Assembly: GCF_017355835.1 (NCBI RefSeq)
Contig: NZ_JAFEWF010000011.1
Coordinates: forward strand, 1 to 64,000
Length of the DNA stretch: 64,000 bases
DNA from: Desertivirga brevis
GTDB taxonomy: Bacteria; Bacteroidota; Bacteroidia; Sphingobacteriales; Sphingobacteriaceae
Reading direction: 5' to 3'
The notes beneath the pieces were generated by a model. The model saw only the letters and a program-made list of their open reading frames with translations. It ran no database searches and was not told where the DNA came from. The position numbers and the translations under genes were made by a program. Every line of letters starts with the position of its first letter. The first letter of the stretch is position 1. This document shows, in pieces, positions 35,135-44,375 of the stretch.

Positions 35135-36358
35135 TTACTCTGTTGATTCCGGAGGTTTTGGTTTTATGTTCTTCATATTAAACCGAGGCTTATAAGCTGG
35201 CTTTGCTGCTGGCAATTCCCCTGGGTTCTGAACTGATTCCTCTCCTTTAACTTCTTCAGCCTTGACTTCCGTTTTTTCTCCGGAGCCTTCAGTAACTCCT
35301 TCATCTGACTTTTGACTTACTTGCTCCGCAGCTTTCGGTTTCGGAGTACTCTTCATATTGAATCGTGGCTTGTAAGCCGGTTTTTCTGCAGCTGGTGCTG
35401 ACTGAGGCAATTCAAGGTCTGATACGCTTTCCTTTTCCTCTTCAGACTTCTCAACCGGCTTCTGGGGAGGAATATTCTTCATATTAAACCTCGGTTTATA
35501 CGCTGGCTTCGGTGCTTCGGAAGATTCTCCTTCCGAAGCATTTTCAGAAACAGGAGAACCTTCCGAATTCAGGTCTGCAGCATCAGGTTCGCTTCCTTCT
35601 GCTTTCTTTGGCAGATTCTTCAGATTAAATCTTGGCTTGTACCCGGGCTTTGGCGCATCAGCACTTTCGGGTTGTGCCTGATCAACGCCTCGTGGCGCGT
35701 TTTCTGCTTCCGGCACTAACTTTTCTTCCGTGGAATCTCCTGTTTGTTCTGCTATTCCTCCGGGATTCCGGGGAACGTTCCGCATTTGGAATTTAGGCTT
35801 GCTCGCGGCTTGTGCTGGCTCACTAATGCTTTCAGATTTAACAATCGGAGTATCTGACACTTCGGTCTTACCCGGCCTGCTTTCCAGGCTTCTTGCATCT
35901 TCAGAGCCTTGATCAGCAGGTTTAATATTTCTAGGCTTAAAGCCAGGTTTCTTTACAGGTGCTGCCGCTGATTCCAGATTTTCAATTGGTGATATCTCCT
36001 CTTTTTTCTCTTCACTTTTAGCAACTGGAATACTCCTGGGCCTGAATCCTGGTTTATGAACAGTTTTCACCGGTTCTGCAGAATCTGGCAGTGGCGCAGC
36101 TTTCTGTTCGATTGTTGGAGAACTTAATGGTTCTGCCTGGGATGCTATTTTTGTTTCCAGCTGGGTTACCGCCTTTTCTGGCGTTGAGAGGTGGTACAAG
36201 CGCCTCAACTTATTAAACCAGAACTTCTTGGTGTGATCGAAGCTCTTCTCTCCCATCAAATTATAATGACTTTTGAATTCGGTAAATAGCTCAGGCTCTG
36301 CCTTTGCCAACGCATTAAGATCAATTTTCTTCTTAACAAAAAACTCTTCGAAAGTCAT
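35135..36358 (-). CDS. Protein with seven KPxYKPRFNMKN repeats, unknown function
   Basis: A 407-residue protein without signal peptide. Residues 1-62 form a short basic domain (FDHTKKFWFNKLRRLYHL). The rest is a disordered acidic region rich in Glu, Pro, Ser and Ala in which a basic motif recurs seven times at 102, 137, 187, 237, 284, 326 and 386. The motif drifts from KPGFRPRSIPV in the first copies to KPAYKPRFNMKN in the last. The sequence resembles a multivalent linear-motif protein. No enzyme domain is seen. It lies 77 bp from yebC on the same strand. I do not recognise the family. Confidence 0.7.
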   Translation of the reverse strand: MTFEEFFVKKKIDLNALAKAEPELFTEFKSHYNLMGEKSFDHTKKFWFNKLRRLYHLSTPEKAVTQLETKIASQAEPLSSPTIEQKAAPLPDSAEPVKTVHKPGFRPRSIPVAKSEEKKEEISPIENLESAAAPVKKPGFKPRNIKPADQGSEDARSLESRPGKTEVSDTPIVKSESISEPAQAASKPKFQMRNVPRNPGGIAEQTGDSTEEKLVPEAENAPRGVDQAQPESADAPKPGYKPRFNLKNLPKKAEGSEPDAADLNSEGSPVSENASEGESSEAPKPAYKPRFNMKNIPPQKPVEKSEEEKESVSDLELPQSAPAAEKPAYKPRFNMKSTPKPKAAEQVSQKSDEGVTEGSGEKTEVKAEEVKGEESVQNPGELPAAKPAYKPRFNMKNIKPKPPESTE

Positions 36359-36435
36359 TTACAATTCTTTTATCAAGATCATGAAGCTTTGCATTTAATA
36401 CAAATTGCGATCCAGTTAATATAAGTAGGAACTAA

Positions 36436-37158
36436 TTAGGCCATATTATGATAAACAGCCTGCACGTCATCGTCTTCCTCTAGTTTATCAATTAATTTCA
36501 ATACATCTACAGCCTGCTCCTCACTTACTTCTGCTGTAGAAAGTGTTACCCTCTCCAACTTGGCACTTTTTACTTCAATACCCTTTTCTTCAAGTGCCTT
36601 TTGCATTTTTCCAAAGTCCTCAAAAGGGGTATGAATTACAGCAATATCATTTCCTTCTTCATCATCCTCCACAAAAAGATCTTCCAAACCAGCATCGATC
36701 AATTCCAACTCCAACTCTTCTAGGTCCAGCTCTCCTGGTAAAAAGCGAAAAACAGCTTTGCGTTGAAAGATAAAATCCAAAGAGCCTGTTTTTCCTAAGG
36801 CACCGCCTACCTTATTAAAATAACTACGAACATTCGCCACTGTGCGATTTGTATTATCTGTTGCAGTTTCGATCAAAACTGCCACACCATGTGGAGCATA
36901 TCCTTCGTACACGATCTCTTCGTAATTTGAGGAATCCTTACTAGATGCCCTTTTGATAGCTGCTTCTACCCTATCTTTAGGCATATTTACGGCCTTGGCA
37001 TTTTGAATTGCCGTTTTCAATCGAGAGTTACCGTCAGGGTTTGGTCCTCCCGCTTTAACAGCCATCGCAATTTCTTTCCCCAAACGGGTAAACTGCACTG
37101 CCATCTTGGCCCAGCGTTTAAATTTTCTTTCTTTACGGAATTCAAATGCTCTTCCCAT
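36436..37158 (-). CDS. YebC/PmpR family transcriptional or translation regulator
   Basis: A 240-residue YebC/PmpR-family protein. The N-terminal MGRAFEFRKERKFKRWAKM segment is split here as GRAFEFRK and RWAKMAVQFTRLGKEI. GGPNPDGNSRLKTAIQNAK, the DRVEAAIKRAS segment and EIVYEGYAPHGVAVLIE are diagnostic. The family has been linked to transcription and, more recently, to relief of ribosome stalling; the paralogue's role here is not resolved. A -7 element precedes it at 37204-37211. Confidence 0.93.
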   Translation of the reverse strand: MGRAFEFRKERKFKRWAKMAVQFTRLGKEIAMAVKAGGPNPDGNSRLKTAIQNAKAVNMPKDRVEAAIKRASSKDSSNYEEIVYEGYAPHGVAVLIETATDNTNRTVANVRSYFNKVGGALGKTGSLDFIFQRKAVFRFLPGELDLEELELELIDAGLEDLFVEDDEEGNDIAVIHTPFEDFGKMQKALEEKGIEVKSAKLERVTLSTAEVSEEQAVDVLKLIDKLEEDDDVQAVYHNMA

Positions 37159-37203
37159 TGTATATCTTAAAAATTATTATCTAAAAAAATTGAAATAGAG
37201 GGG

Positions 37204-37211
37204 CAAAATTA
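37204..37211 (-). promoter_or_regulatory. yebC -7 element
   Basis: The minus strand has a perfect TAATTTTG followed by CCCC about 40 bases before the yebC ATG. No clear -33 TTG. Confidence 0.55.
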
Positions 37212-37475
37212 ACAATTAAAAGGAAAGAGCAGAGATAAGTTTTCGGCATATAGCGCAGATTTTCAACCTATCTTAGACATTAATCAACAACCTGAACCTA
37301 GGCTTATTCTCACTGAAAAATTGGGAGTAGAAGTTAATACGACATAAGATAAGTGAGCAAGAGATAAAAAAGTGATTTTTTTTGAAACATATCGCCAAGA
37401 GTGGCGTTATAACTATCAAATTGTGATAAGGTTTAGGTTGCCCTGATGTTCCTCATGAACGCAGGGCTTTTTTTA
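37212..37475 (+). ncRNA. Candidate small RNA ending at an orphan terminator
   Basis: No ORF of note lies in this stretch on the + strand. GCCCTG and CAGGGC (about 37440-37468) form a stem with a 15-16-base loop followed by a T7 tract, a typical + strand terminator. No + strand gene lies upstream for several hundred bases, because yebC is on the other strand. A small hairpin CGCCA-AGAG-TGGCG lies at about 37393. The transcription start is unknown, so extent and existence are tentative. Confidence 0.25.
37440..37475 (+). terminator. Rho-independent terminator without an upstream gene
   Basis: A stem GCCCTG/CAGGGC with T7 on the + strand. The downstream convergent gene ends at 37481 on the minus strand, but its own direction lacks a T-tract here. 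Confidence 0.65.
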
Positions 37476-37480
37476 TTGAT

Positions 37481-37840
37481 CTATTCTATCTTCAACTGTC
37501 TTAAATCTGTAACTGCAATTTGAGGTCGTCCTCCATATTCAGTCACCCTTCCTGTAACATTAACATCCTTTCCTTTTAATTCATCTGGAGATTTTATTTT
37601 AAATAGAGAACGGGCTGGCTCCTTGATAACTATTGTAAAGAGATGTTCGGGAAAGGTTCCGCCGAGGTATAAGAGGGTAATATGGGCGCGTTCCAGCACC
37701 CTTCCTCCAGTAATTCTCTGGGATGTAGTGACTGTATCATTAAGATGTTTACTAATTTCACTGGCATTAATACGAGTTTGCCCATTTGCATTCATACAGA
37801 GTGCTGCAAACAAAATCAGAAAAGTAAAATTTTTATTCAT
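37481..37840 (-). CDS. Secreted OB-fold-like protein
   Basis: A 119-residue protein with a signal peptide (about 1-20, ending NANGQ). The C-terminal half (GKDVNVTGRVTEYGGRPQIAVTDLRQLK, seen as GKDVNVTGRVTEY and GGRPQIAV) has the strand order of the bacterial OB fold, a tRNA_anti-like or DUF-type nucleic-acid/oligosaccharide-binding barrel. No catalytic residues are seen. It is probably periplasmic and of unknown function. Confidence 0.6.
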   Translation of the reverse strand: MNKNFTFLILFAALCMNANGQTRINASEISKHLNDTVTTSQRITGGRVLERAHITLLYLGGTFPEHLFTIVIKEPARSLFKIKSPDELKGKDVNVTGRVTEYGGRPQIAVTDLRQLKIE

Positions 37841-38146
37841 TGCGATAATTGTTTCTAAACCTGATTCTATTATGCCTACCTATTTATTTCCACTCTGGCA
37901 GCCTCAGGCACTGATAAAGAATCATCGTGATAATTTTTATGCAATATATGATGTTTCAGCAAATAAAAAGATGATCTGATAAAGGAACTTAAGGGAGATA
38001 TCATTCAAAGGAAAAAATTAATTAGCGGAGTATGAGCAAGTTCCTACGATTATATAAAAAGGATCGAATTTGGTATTTGAAAATTGAATCAAAATCCCGA
38101 ATATTGCGCCATGATAAGGCAGGAGATATCCTGAAATGTCAAATAC
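37841..38146. other. Intergenic region before tRNA-Asn
   Basis: About 306 bp that should contain the tRNA promoter and that of the leftward OB-fold gene. A TTTG-rich stretch (38060-38085) is the only promoter-like part. No coding sequence is credible. Confidence 0.5.
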
Positions 38147-38220
38147 TCCTGAATAGCTCAGCAGGTTAGAGCATCTGACTGTTAATCAGAGGGTCGCTGG
38201 TTCGAGCCCAGCTTCAGGAG
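38147..38220 (+). tRNA. tRNA-Asn (GTT)
   Basis: A 74-nt cloverleaf. The acceptor stem TCCTGAA pairs with TTCAGGA. The D arm is GCTCAGCAGGTTAGAGC. The anticodon stem TCTGA/TCAGA encloses the loop CTGTTAA with anticodon GTT. The T arm has the standard GGTTCGAGC core. CCA is not encoded and must be added post-transcriptionally. Confidence 0.97.
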
Positions 38221-38222
38221 CA

Positions 38223-38253
38223 AAAGCCAACTTTTACAAGTTGGCTTTTTTTA
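38223..38253 (+). terminator. tRNA-Asn terminator
   Basis: AGCCAACTT and AAGTTGGCT pair perfectly over a TTAC loop and run into T7. Confidence 0.9.
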
Positions 38254-38290
38254 TTTTCAGGCGACAGGAGCAGGCCGCTGCAGAACACTG

Positions 38291-41200
38291 CTATAACTTA
38301 GCCGCAAGAACACAACTTTTCTTATACCTCTTTACTTTACCACTTAGATCGAAGACTTCCAGATATAGAACATATATACCAACTGAAGCTCGGGCTGCAT
38401 GATCATCCATTCCGTCCCAAATGAAAGCTCCTTCTGCTGCTAATGTTCCATTTTTACATAGTTTACGGACCAATACTCCTTTATCATTAAAAACTGAGGC
38501 ATTAGCAACTAAGCCAGCTTCCTCGAAATGATAGAGTAGGGTTAATACATCTTCAAAACCGTCATTGTCTGGCGAAAAGGTTTTTGACACAAGGGATACT
38601 TCTTCATCTCCTGCTAATATATCAGCATACTGGGAATTTCTATATCCGGGAGTAGCAAATCCAGCGACAGAAGTGGCCGACCTGAAATTGCCTGGTTCTC
38701 CAGCAGGTCTGTTGAAACTAACTCGCTCAAGAGAAACACCTTCAGCATTTTTTATTAAAGGAAAATGCATTTTTGCGGAGTATGAGAATTGATCTGCCCG
38801 AACTCCACTTGATAGGAGGACCACTGTTCCCGCATCATCATTGAAGGACGGCATTGATGCCATCTTAAATAAAGCTTCAGAATTTGAAGCAGGATATTCC
38901 TTCTTTATAATTTCAGGATCAATAGTGAGAGCCAGATAACTATGAGGCTTAAACAGAACCTGCGTTTTGGATATTTTTTTGACACTTACGAGGCTATCAG
39001 CTTCCTTTATTGTAGCTATTGAGATTTCGTTTAAATCGAATTCTTTATCTGAATTATTGTAGATTTCTACAAAGTCGACGCCATCAGGCTTCGGATTAAA
39101 AAGTACTTCGCTTATAAGTATCTCCCCTAGCCCTGATTTTTCCGGAACGGTAAAGGATACGGTGTTCTTACCTTCTTTAATAATAATTCCCGAACAGTCA
39201 GTAACATTGGATACGGCAACCGAATATATCTTACCCCTACCTATATTCCTATCAAATCTAAGGTCAACATCCGAAAATTGTGGTGTAACCGGATTGGCAG
39301 AGATTGGATTTCCGATGCCATTATTTACAGTATAATTAATAGGGACTGAAGCAAAAATACTATCAACAACACGATTGAAACTAATTCTGAGCGTAATACT
39401 GTCTATCAAAACTGCTTCCTTTACTGTTAAAGCGTCATCAGGTACAGCCAATATACTCAACGAGTTTTTCTTGCCGGGAGTTCCACCACTTGCGTCCAAG
39501 CTTGCGGCCCAATTTTGGATTCCCTTACATATAGCCTTAGTGTGCATTTGCTCTAATGTCCATCCACCGGATTTCTTTTCTGGATCTTTATACCAGCTAT
39601 CTTTATAATCCACTGAATCAATAACAATTCCTTTATCGCTTATCAGCTTTATAACATCCCCGGAATTATTGAGGCTGGGCCAGGGTGAAACACCTATTAC
39701 CCTTCCATATTGCTTAAACTCCACAGTGTCCGTTTTTGCACAAAGAATGAGGTATTCATCAGGATTGATAGTTAGCGACGATAAAGTAGCGGAAGATGCG
39801 CGGTCAGAAAATTTCCAGTTATGCAGGGAGATTGGAGTAGTGGAAGTATTCAAAAGCTCCACAAACTCTACTGTGGGGAGACCTAGTTGAGGGGAAGGGT
39901 CGGCGAAGATCTCGTTGATTACGATATCTCTTTCTGCAGCAACGTGAGCTGGCGTATTATCAAAGTTTGCTGTGTTATTGCCAGCTAAAATAATTGTTCC
40001 GGCACAATCGGTTATGTTAGTGGCTGTAATATGATAGCTACTATGAGGAATTGGCTGCGAGTATACAAGGTCTACTTTGAAAAAATCAGGCCCTAGAGGT
40101 ACTACCCTAATTGGAGGACCAAGTGTTTTATTTAAAACAAAATTGGCGGGAATAGAAGCTGAGAGACTATCGACAGGTCGATTGAAATTTAAACGAATGG
40201 TAACACTATCAACTATAGCAGCAGTTTTTAACGCCAGTGGCACATTGTACAACTCCTTCGTTGAATTTTTTCTACCGGGAGTTCCGCCACTTATATCTGT
40301 GCTTGCAATCCAATTTTGTATCCCCCTGCAAACTGCCTTCGGATCAATCAGCTCGAGGGACCATCCTCCTCCTTTTTTTTCAGCGTCTCTATACCAGCTA
40401 TCCCTATACGCCAAAGAATCTATTGAAATGTCCTTGTCACTTTTCAGACCAATGAAATCACCGGAGTTATTTAATGAAGGCCAGGGAGAAACACCTATCA
40501 CTTTTCCGTACTTTTTTAATTCGCTGGTATCGGCCTTGGCGCAGATGATCAAGTACTCGTCCGGATCGATAACAATAAGAGGCAGAGTGGCTGTGGTCGT
40601 TGGATCATACAATTTCCAATTTTGTAAAGAAATAGCTTGATGTGAAACATTTCGAATCTCTACAAACTCCACAGTTGGCAGTTCTACCTGCGGGGACGGA
40701 TCCGCAAAGATCTCACTAAAAAGGACATCTCCTTTGGCGGCTGTATAAGGAGCAAGATAATTGAAACTAACTGAGCTATTGGCTGGAATAATATTAGATG
40801 ACTTGTCGGTAACATTAGACACATATAGCGTGTAAATTGCGGTAATAAAATCTTTAGGAAATGTTATAATAAAGCTATTGGGAGCGGCACCAGTAGTAAC
40901 AGAACTGGGTCGGCTATAGCTATTGTTTAGAACATAGTTGTCTGATATTTTAGCTGTAACTTCATCGACTTCTTCACTAAAGGTTACTTCCAGGGAATGT
41001 TTTGTTAGAGCTTTCACCGATAACAGACCAGGAGGAGTTTTATCTACTACTATTGGCCTGACAGCTATATCATCAAAGAAGTGCTTTTGGAAAAAGGATG
41101 AGCTGGACTGCTGAACAGAGATGCCAAAATAAGCAGAGGTTAAAAAACTACCATCAGTGGCAGAACCTTCGCTGGTGTAAGAGGCCGACTGGCTATTTAC

Positions 41201-41710
41201 ATCTCTTTCGAGGGTAAAAACATTAGAAACAGAACGTGTTACTTTTACCCTAATCCGATTATTGGTACTGCTATTTATACTGCCATCAGCCCCATCAATA
41301 AGCTTTACGCTCGTACTGCTTCCGCCACTACGCTTGTATAGACAAATATCATCGGTAGTACTTCCAAGGCGCACAAAATATCCATTAATTGCAGGCACCT
41401 GCAAATTTTGTTGATCAGAGATCAGATATATATCTACATAATTAGCCCCCGAGGTGGCAAACTGTAAATTACAGTAAAACTCCCATGTACAAGCCGACGC
41501 TAACGTACTGCGCGTGCTTAAATAAAAATTGCTGCTGGCTGTTGTTGAGTTTGATCTTAATTGGTTATTAACAACAGTGAAATCATTACTTGAATTGCTC
41601 CCTGTCCAGGCCGGATTACTGACGAAATTTCCATCATCAAAATTGTCATTCACTTGTGATAAGGCAAATTTCGCAAAAAAGATCAGGGAAAAGACTAAAC
41701 ATTTTCTCAT
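38291..41710 (-). CDS. Large secreted protein with lamin-tail and Ig-like domains
   Basis: A 1139-residue surface protein with a signal peptide (about 1-19). Residues 20-220 form a lectin-like N-terminal domain. Three Ig-like SbsA/SwmB domains (about 225-318, 498-590, 765-860) alternate with three lamin-tail domains (about 325-483, 593-750, 861-1026). The first two LTDs are near-identical; both contain VSPWPSLNNSGD and GTPG(R/K)KNS. The C-terminus (about 1034-1139), KTFSPDNDGFEDVLTLLY then GVLVRKL and FIWDGMDD, is a FlgD/CHU_C-like type IX sorting or anchoring domain. It is likely secreted by T9SS and surface attached. Confidence 0.85.
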   Translation of the reverse strand: MRKCLVFSLIFFAKFALSQVNDNFDDGNFVSNPAWTGSNSSNDFTVVNNQLRSNSTTASSNFYLSTRSTLASACTWEFYCNLQFATSGANYVDIYLISDQQNLQVPAINGYFVRLGSTTDDICLYKRSGGSSTSVKLIDGADGSINSSTNNRIRVKVTRSVSNVFTLERDVNSQSASYTSEGSATDGSFLTSAYFGISVQQSSSSFFQKHFFDDIAVRPIVVDKTPPGLLSVKALTKHSLEVTFSEEVDEVTAKISDNYVLNNSYSRPSSVTTGAAPNSFIITFPKDFITAIYTLYVSNVTDKSSNIIPANSSVSFNYLAPYTAAKGDVLFSEIFADPSPQVELPTVEFVEIRNVSHQAISLQNWKLYDPTTTATLPLIVIDPDEYLIICAKADTSELKKYGKVIGVSPWPSLNNSGDFIGLKSDKDISIDSLAYRDSWYRDAEKKGGGWSLELIDPKAVCRGIQNWIASTDISGGTPGRKNSTKELYNVPLALKTAAIVDSVTIRLNFNRPVDSLSASIPANFVLNKTLGPPIRVVPLGPDFFKVDLVYSQPIPHSSYHITATNITDCAGTIILAGNNTANFDNTPAHVAAERDIVINEIFADPSPQLGLPTVEFVELLNTSTTPISLHNWKFSDRASSATLSSLTINPDEYLILCAKTDTVEFKQYGRVIGVSPWPSLNNSGDVIKLISDKGIVIDSVDYKDSWYKDPEKKSGGWTLEQMHTKAICKGIQNWAASLDASGGTPGKKNSLSILAVPDDALTVKEAVLIDSITLRISFNRVVDSIFASVPINYTVNNGIGNPISANPVTPQFSDVDLRFDRNIGRGKIYSVAVSNVTDCSGIIIKEGKNTVSFTVPEKSGLGEILISEVLFNPKPDGVDFVEIYNNSDKEFDLNEISIATIKEADSLVSVKKISKTQVLFKPHSYLALTIDPEIIKKEYPASNSEALFKMASMPSFNDDAGTVVLLSSGVRADQFSYSAKMHFPLIKNAEGVSLERVSFNRPAGEPGNFRSATSVAGFATPGYRNSQYADILAGDEEVSLVSKTFSPDNDGFEDVLTLLYHFEEAGLVANASVFNDKGVLVRKLCKNGTLAAEGAFIWDGMDDHAARASVGIYVLYLEVFDLSGKVKRYKKSCVLAAKL

Positions 41711-41762
41711 CTTTGCGGAATTTTATTACTATAAATAAACAAAGTAAAATTCAAAAAACAAA

Positions 41763-42755
41763 ATGAAAGTCGCAGTTGTAGGCGCTACGGGCTTAGTAGG
41801 CTCGGTGATGTTAAAAGTTTTAGCAGAGCGCAATTTCCCGGTAACTGAATTGATTCCCGTAGCATCAGAAAAAAGTGTTGGTAAGGAAGTTGAATTCAAG
41901 GGAAAGAAGTACAAGGTGGTTTCGGCCGACCAGGCAATTGCGCTTAAACCAGAAGTGGCATTGTTTTCAGCAGGCGGTGGCACCTCTTTAGAGCAAGCTC
42001 CAAAGTTTGCAGAAGCTGGCATTACCGTAATTGATAATTCTTCGGCTTGGCGCATGGATCCTACTAAGAAGTTAGTGGTTCCTGAAGTTAACGCTAATGT
42101 TCTAACACCTGAAGATAAAATTATTGCCAACCCTAATTGTTCGACAATTCAAATGGTAGTGGTACTTAAACCACTTCACGAGAAATATAAGATCAGACGC
42201 GTTGTTGTCTCTACTTACCAGTCTGTAACCGGTACTGGAGTTAAAGCGGTAGAGCAATTGATGAATGAGCGTAATGGTATTGAAGGACCAAGGGCATATG
42301 CTCACGAGATCGACCTTAATGTAATTCCTCAAATCGATGTATTCCAGGATAACGGATATACTAAAGAGGAAATGAAGATGATCAAAGAAACGAACAAGAT
42401 CATGGGCGACGATTCCATCAAAGTTACGGCGACTACAGTTCGAATTCCGGTCATGGGCGGACACTCAGAGTCTGTAAACATCGAGTTCGAGAACGACTTT
42501 GACTTAGCTGAAGTTCGTAACTTGTTAGAGCAGCAAGAGGGTGTTGTGGTTGTGGATGATCCTGCAAATGCAGTTTATCCAATGCCGAAAGATGCTCATG
42601 AAAAAGATGAAGTTTTCGTAGGACGTATTCGTCGTGACGAGTCCCAGGCGAAAACTCTTAATCTGTGGATAGTAGCAGATAACCTTCGTAAAGGAGCAGC
42701 TACTAATGCTGTTCAGATTGCAGAATACCTTCAGAAACAAGGCCTTTTAGGTTAA
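41763..42755 (+). CDS. asd: Aspartate-semialdehyde dehydrogenase
   Basis: A 330-residue enzyme. GATGLVGS (7-14) binds NADP. The catalytic Cys126 lies in NPNCSTIQ. DNSSAWRMD (about 91-99) and HSESVNIEF follow. It reduces aspartyl phosphate to the semialdehyde needed for diaminopimelate, lysine, threonine and methionine; diaminopimelate is used in peptidoglycan. Length and motifs are standard. A hairpin terminator follows. Confidence 0.97.
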   Translation: MKVAVVGATGLVGSVMLKVLAERNFPVTELIPVASEKSVGKEVEFKGKKYKVVSADQAIALKPEVALFSAGGGTSLEQAPKFAEAGITVIDNSSAWRMDPTKKLVVPEVNANVLTPEDKIIANPNCSTIQMVVVLKPLHEKYKIRRVVVSTYQSVTGTGVKAVEQLMNERNGIEGPRAYAHEIDLNVIPQIDVFQDNGYTKEEMKMIKETNKIMGDDSIKVTATTVRIPVMGGHSESVNIEFENDFDLAEVRNLLEQQEGVVVVDDPANAVYPMPKDAHEKDEVFVGRIRRDESQAKTLNLWIVADNLRKGAATNAVQIAEYLQKQGLLG

Positions 42756-42775
42756 GATTGTCAACAAATTATTCG

Positions 42776-42807
42776 AAAGCGGCAGATGAAAGTTTGCCGC
42801 TTTTTTA
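42776..42807 (+). terminator. asd terminator
   Basis: AAGCGGCA and TGCCGCTT pair with a short loop and are followed by T6. Confidence 0.85.
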
Positions 42808-42940
42808 TTGAGGTAGTTATTTGTCTTTATAAGCACCGCAATCTACTTGACTCACTTATAATTCAGTCATCAAGAATTTTCAAAATTATCGGTCTCTACT
42901 TGTGAGCCTTGCTTTTGAAATTTTTTTGTGTTATAATACA

Positions 42941-44350
42941 ATGATGAAATTAAGATTCCTGACATTTCTGCTGATCATTACAGCACCGGCGTTTACGCAG
43001 TCTCTAAATCAAAAGATAGGTAGTGCATTTACGAACCTTAAAAATGATTCACAGCTTAAATACGGACAAGCTTCCCTGACTGTTATTAATGCCAGAACCG
43101 GTGATATTATTTACGCCAGTAATGAGAAGATTGGATTGTCTCCCGCTTCAACATTAAAGACAGTTACTTCCGCTACTGCCTTTAATATTCTAGGTGAAGA
43201 CTTCAGATGGGAAACAAGTATCGGATATAATGGCACAATAAGTAATGGAACCCTAAAAGGTGACTTAATTATTAGGGGAAGCGGTGATCCAACACTAGGT
43301 AGCCACAGGTATGCAGAAACAAAAGCAGATATGATCTTGGATAAATGGATCAAGGCTGTAAAACAGGCTGGGATTGAAAAAATTGAAGGACGAATAATTT
43401 CGGACGACCAACTATTTGGAACTCAGATCATACCGCAAGGATGGATATGGCAAGATATCGGTAATTATTACGGAGCAGGAGCTAGCTCAGTAAGCTGGCG
43501 AGAAAACGAAATTGGGGTTACCTTTAAAGCGGGCAGTAAAACGGGGAGCCCAGCCAAACTTGTGAGCCTTTCGCCATCAATACTTGATCTTAGAGCAATA
43601 AATGAAGTAAGCACTGGTCCTTCCGGTTCAGGAGATAATGTTTATGCATATTCTGCTCCTTATACCGAGGTTGTTTATTTACGCGGAACTTACGGATTAG
43701 ATTTAAATAAGACGATTAAAATATCCTGTCCGGACCCTGCCCTTTCTTTAGCTATCGAATTAAGAAATAAGCTGCTCGCCTCTGGTATTTCATCATTAAC
43801 TGCCAGCACCTGGCGAAAGTTAAATGCAGAAAATCTAACTTTCGAGCCAATTGCAAAAATCCTTGGCTCTCATGAATCACCTTCACTCTCTCAAGTTGTT
43901 TATTGGTTAAATCAAAAAAGCCTTAACTTGTATGCTGAAAATATTTTGAAAACCATTGCGGTAAAGCTGGGAAAAGCTGGAAGCTTCGATAATGGTACCG
44001 AGGAAGTTAAGAGATTTTGGAGAGATAAAATTGGGATCGACCCTAACAGTTTGGATGTATTGGATGGCAGTGGATTATCACCGGAAAACAAGGTAACTAC
44101 AGAGGTGATAGCTCGTATACTTTTATCTGTTAAAAAGGAAACTTGGTTTAATGATTATCACGAAAGCTTTCCGCTGTATAACAATATGAAAATGAAAAGT
44201 GGGAGTATTCGTAATGCTTTGTGCTATGCTGGATTTCAAACGACAGCAGATGGTACGCCAGTAGTATTTAGTATTATTACCAACAACTATAACGGCAGTA
44301 CTGCTGGTATCAAGCAAAAAATATTTAGAGTGCTTGATGGATTAAAATAA
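42941..44350 (+). CDS. dacB: D-alanyl-D-alanine carboxypeptidase/endopeptidase, PBP4
   Basis: A 469-residue class C penicillin-binding protein with a signal peptide; the ATG at 42941 is preferred to an upstream GTG because it begins the signal sequence. SxxK is STLK (Ser70-Lys73), SxN is SLN in QKSLNLYAE, and the KTG box is KSG in MKMKSGSIRN. A large insertion between SxxK and SxN (about 75-330) is normal for PBP4. It trims or cross-cleaves peptidoglycan in the periplasm. It lies 25 bp before the secreted subtilase. Confidence 0.93.
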   Translation: MMKLRFLTFLLIITAPAFTQSLNQKIGSAFTNLKNDSQLKYGQASLTVINARTGDIIYASNEKIGLSPASTLKTVTSATAFNILGEDFRWETSIGYNGTISNGTLKGDLIIRGSGDPTLGSHRYAETKADMILDKWIKAVKQAGIEKIEGRIISDDQLFGTQIIPQGWIWQDIGNYYGAGASSVSWRENEIGVTFKAGSKTGSPAKLVSLSPSILDLRAINEVSTGPSGSGDNVYAYSAPYTEVVYLRGTYGLDLNKTIKISCPDPALSLAIELRNKLLASGISSLTASTWRKLNAENLTFEPIAKILGSHESPSLSQVVYWLNQKSLNLYAENILKTIAVKLGKAGSFDNGTEEVKRFWRDKIGIDPNSLDVLDGSGLSPENKVTTEVIARILLSVKKETWFNDYHESFPLYNNMKMKSGSIRNALCYAGFQTTADGTPVVFSIITNNYNGSTAGIKQKIFRVLDGLK

Positions 44351-44375
44351 TAACAACACCAATCAAACTACCTGG

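Noticed and set aside
35135..36358. Open reading frame on the opposite strand at 35730-35912
   Set aside because: It is a shadow of the repeat protein; its composition follows the complementary strand of the repeats.
39300..41000. Duplicated LTD blocks as an assembly artefact
   Set aside because: The copies differ at many positions (for example residues around 600-640), so a simple assembly duplication is unlikely.
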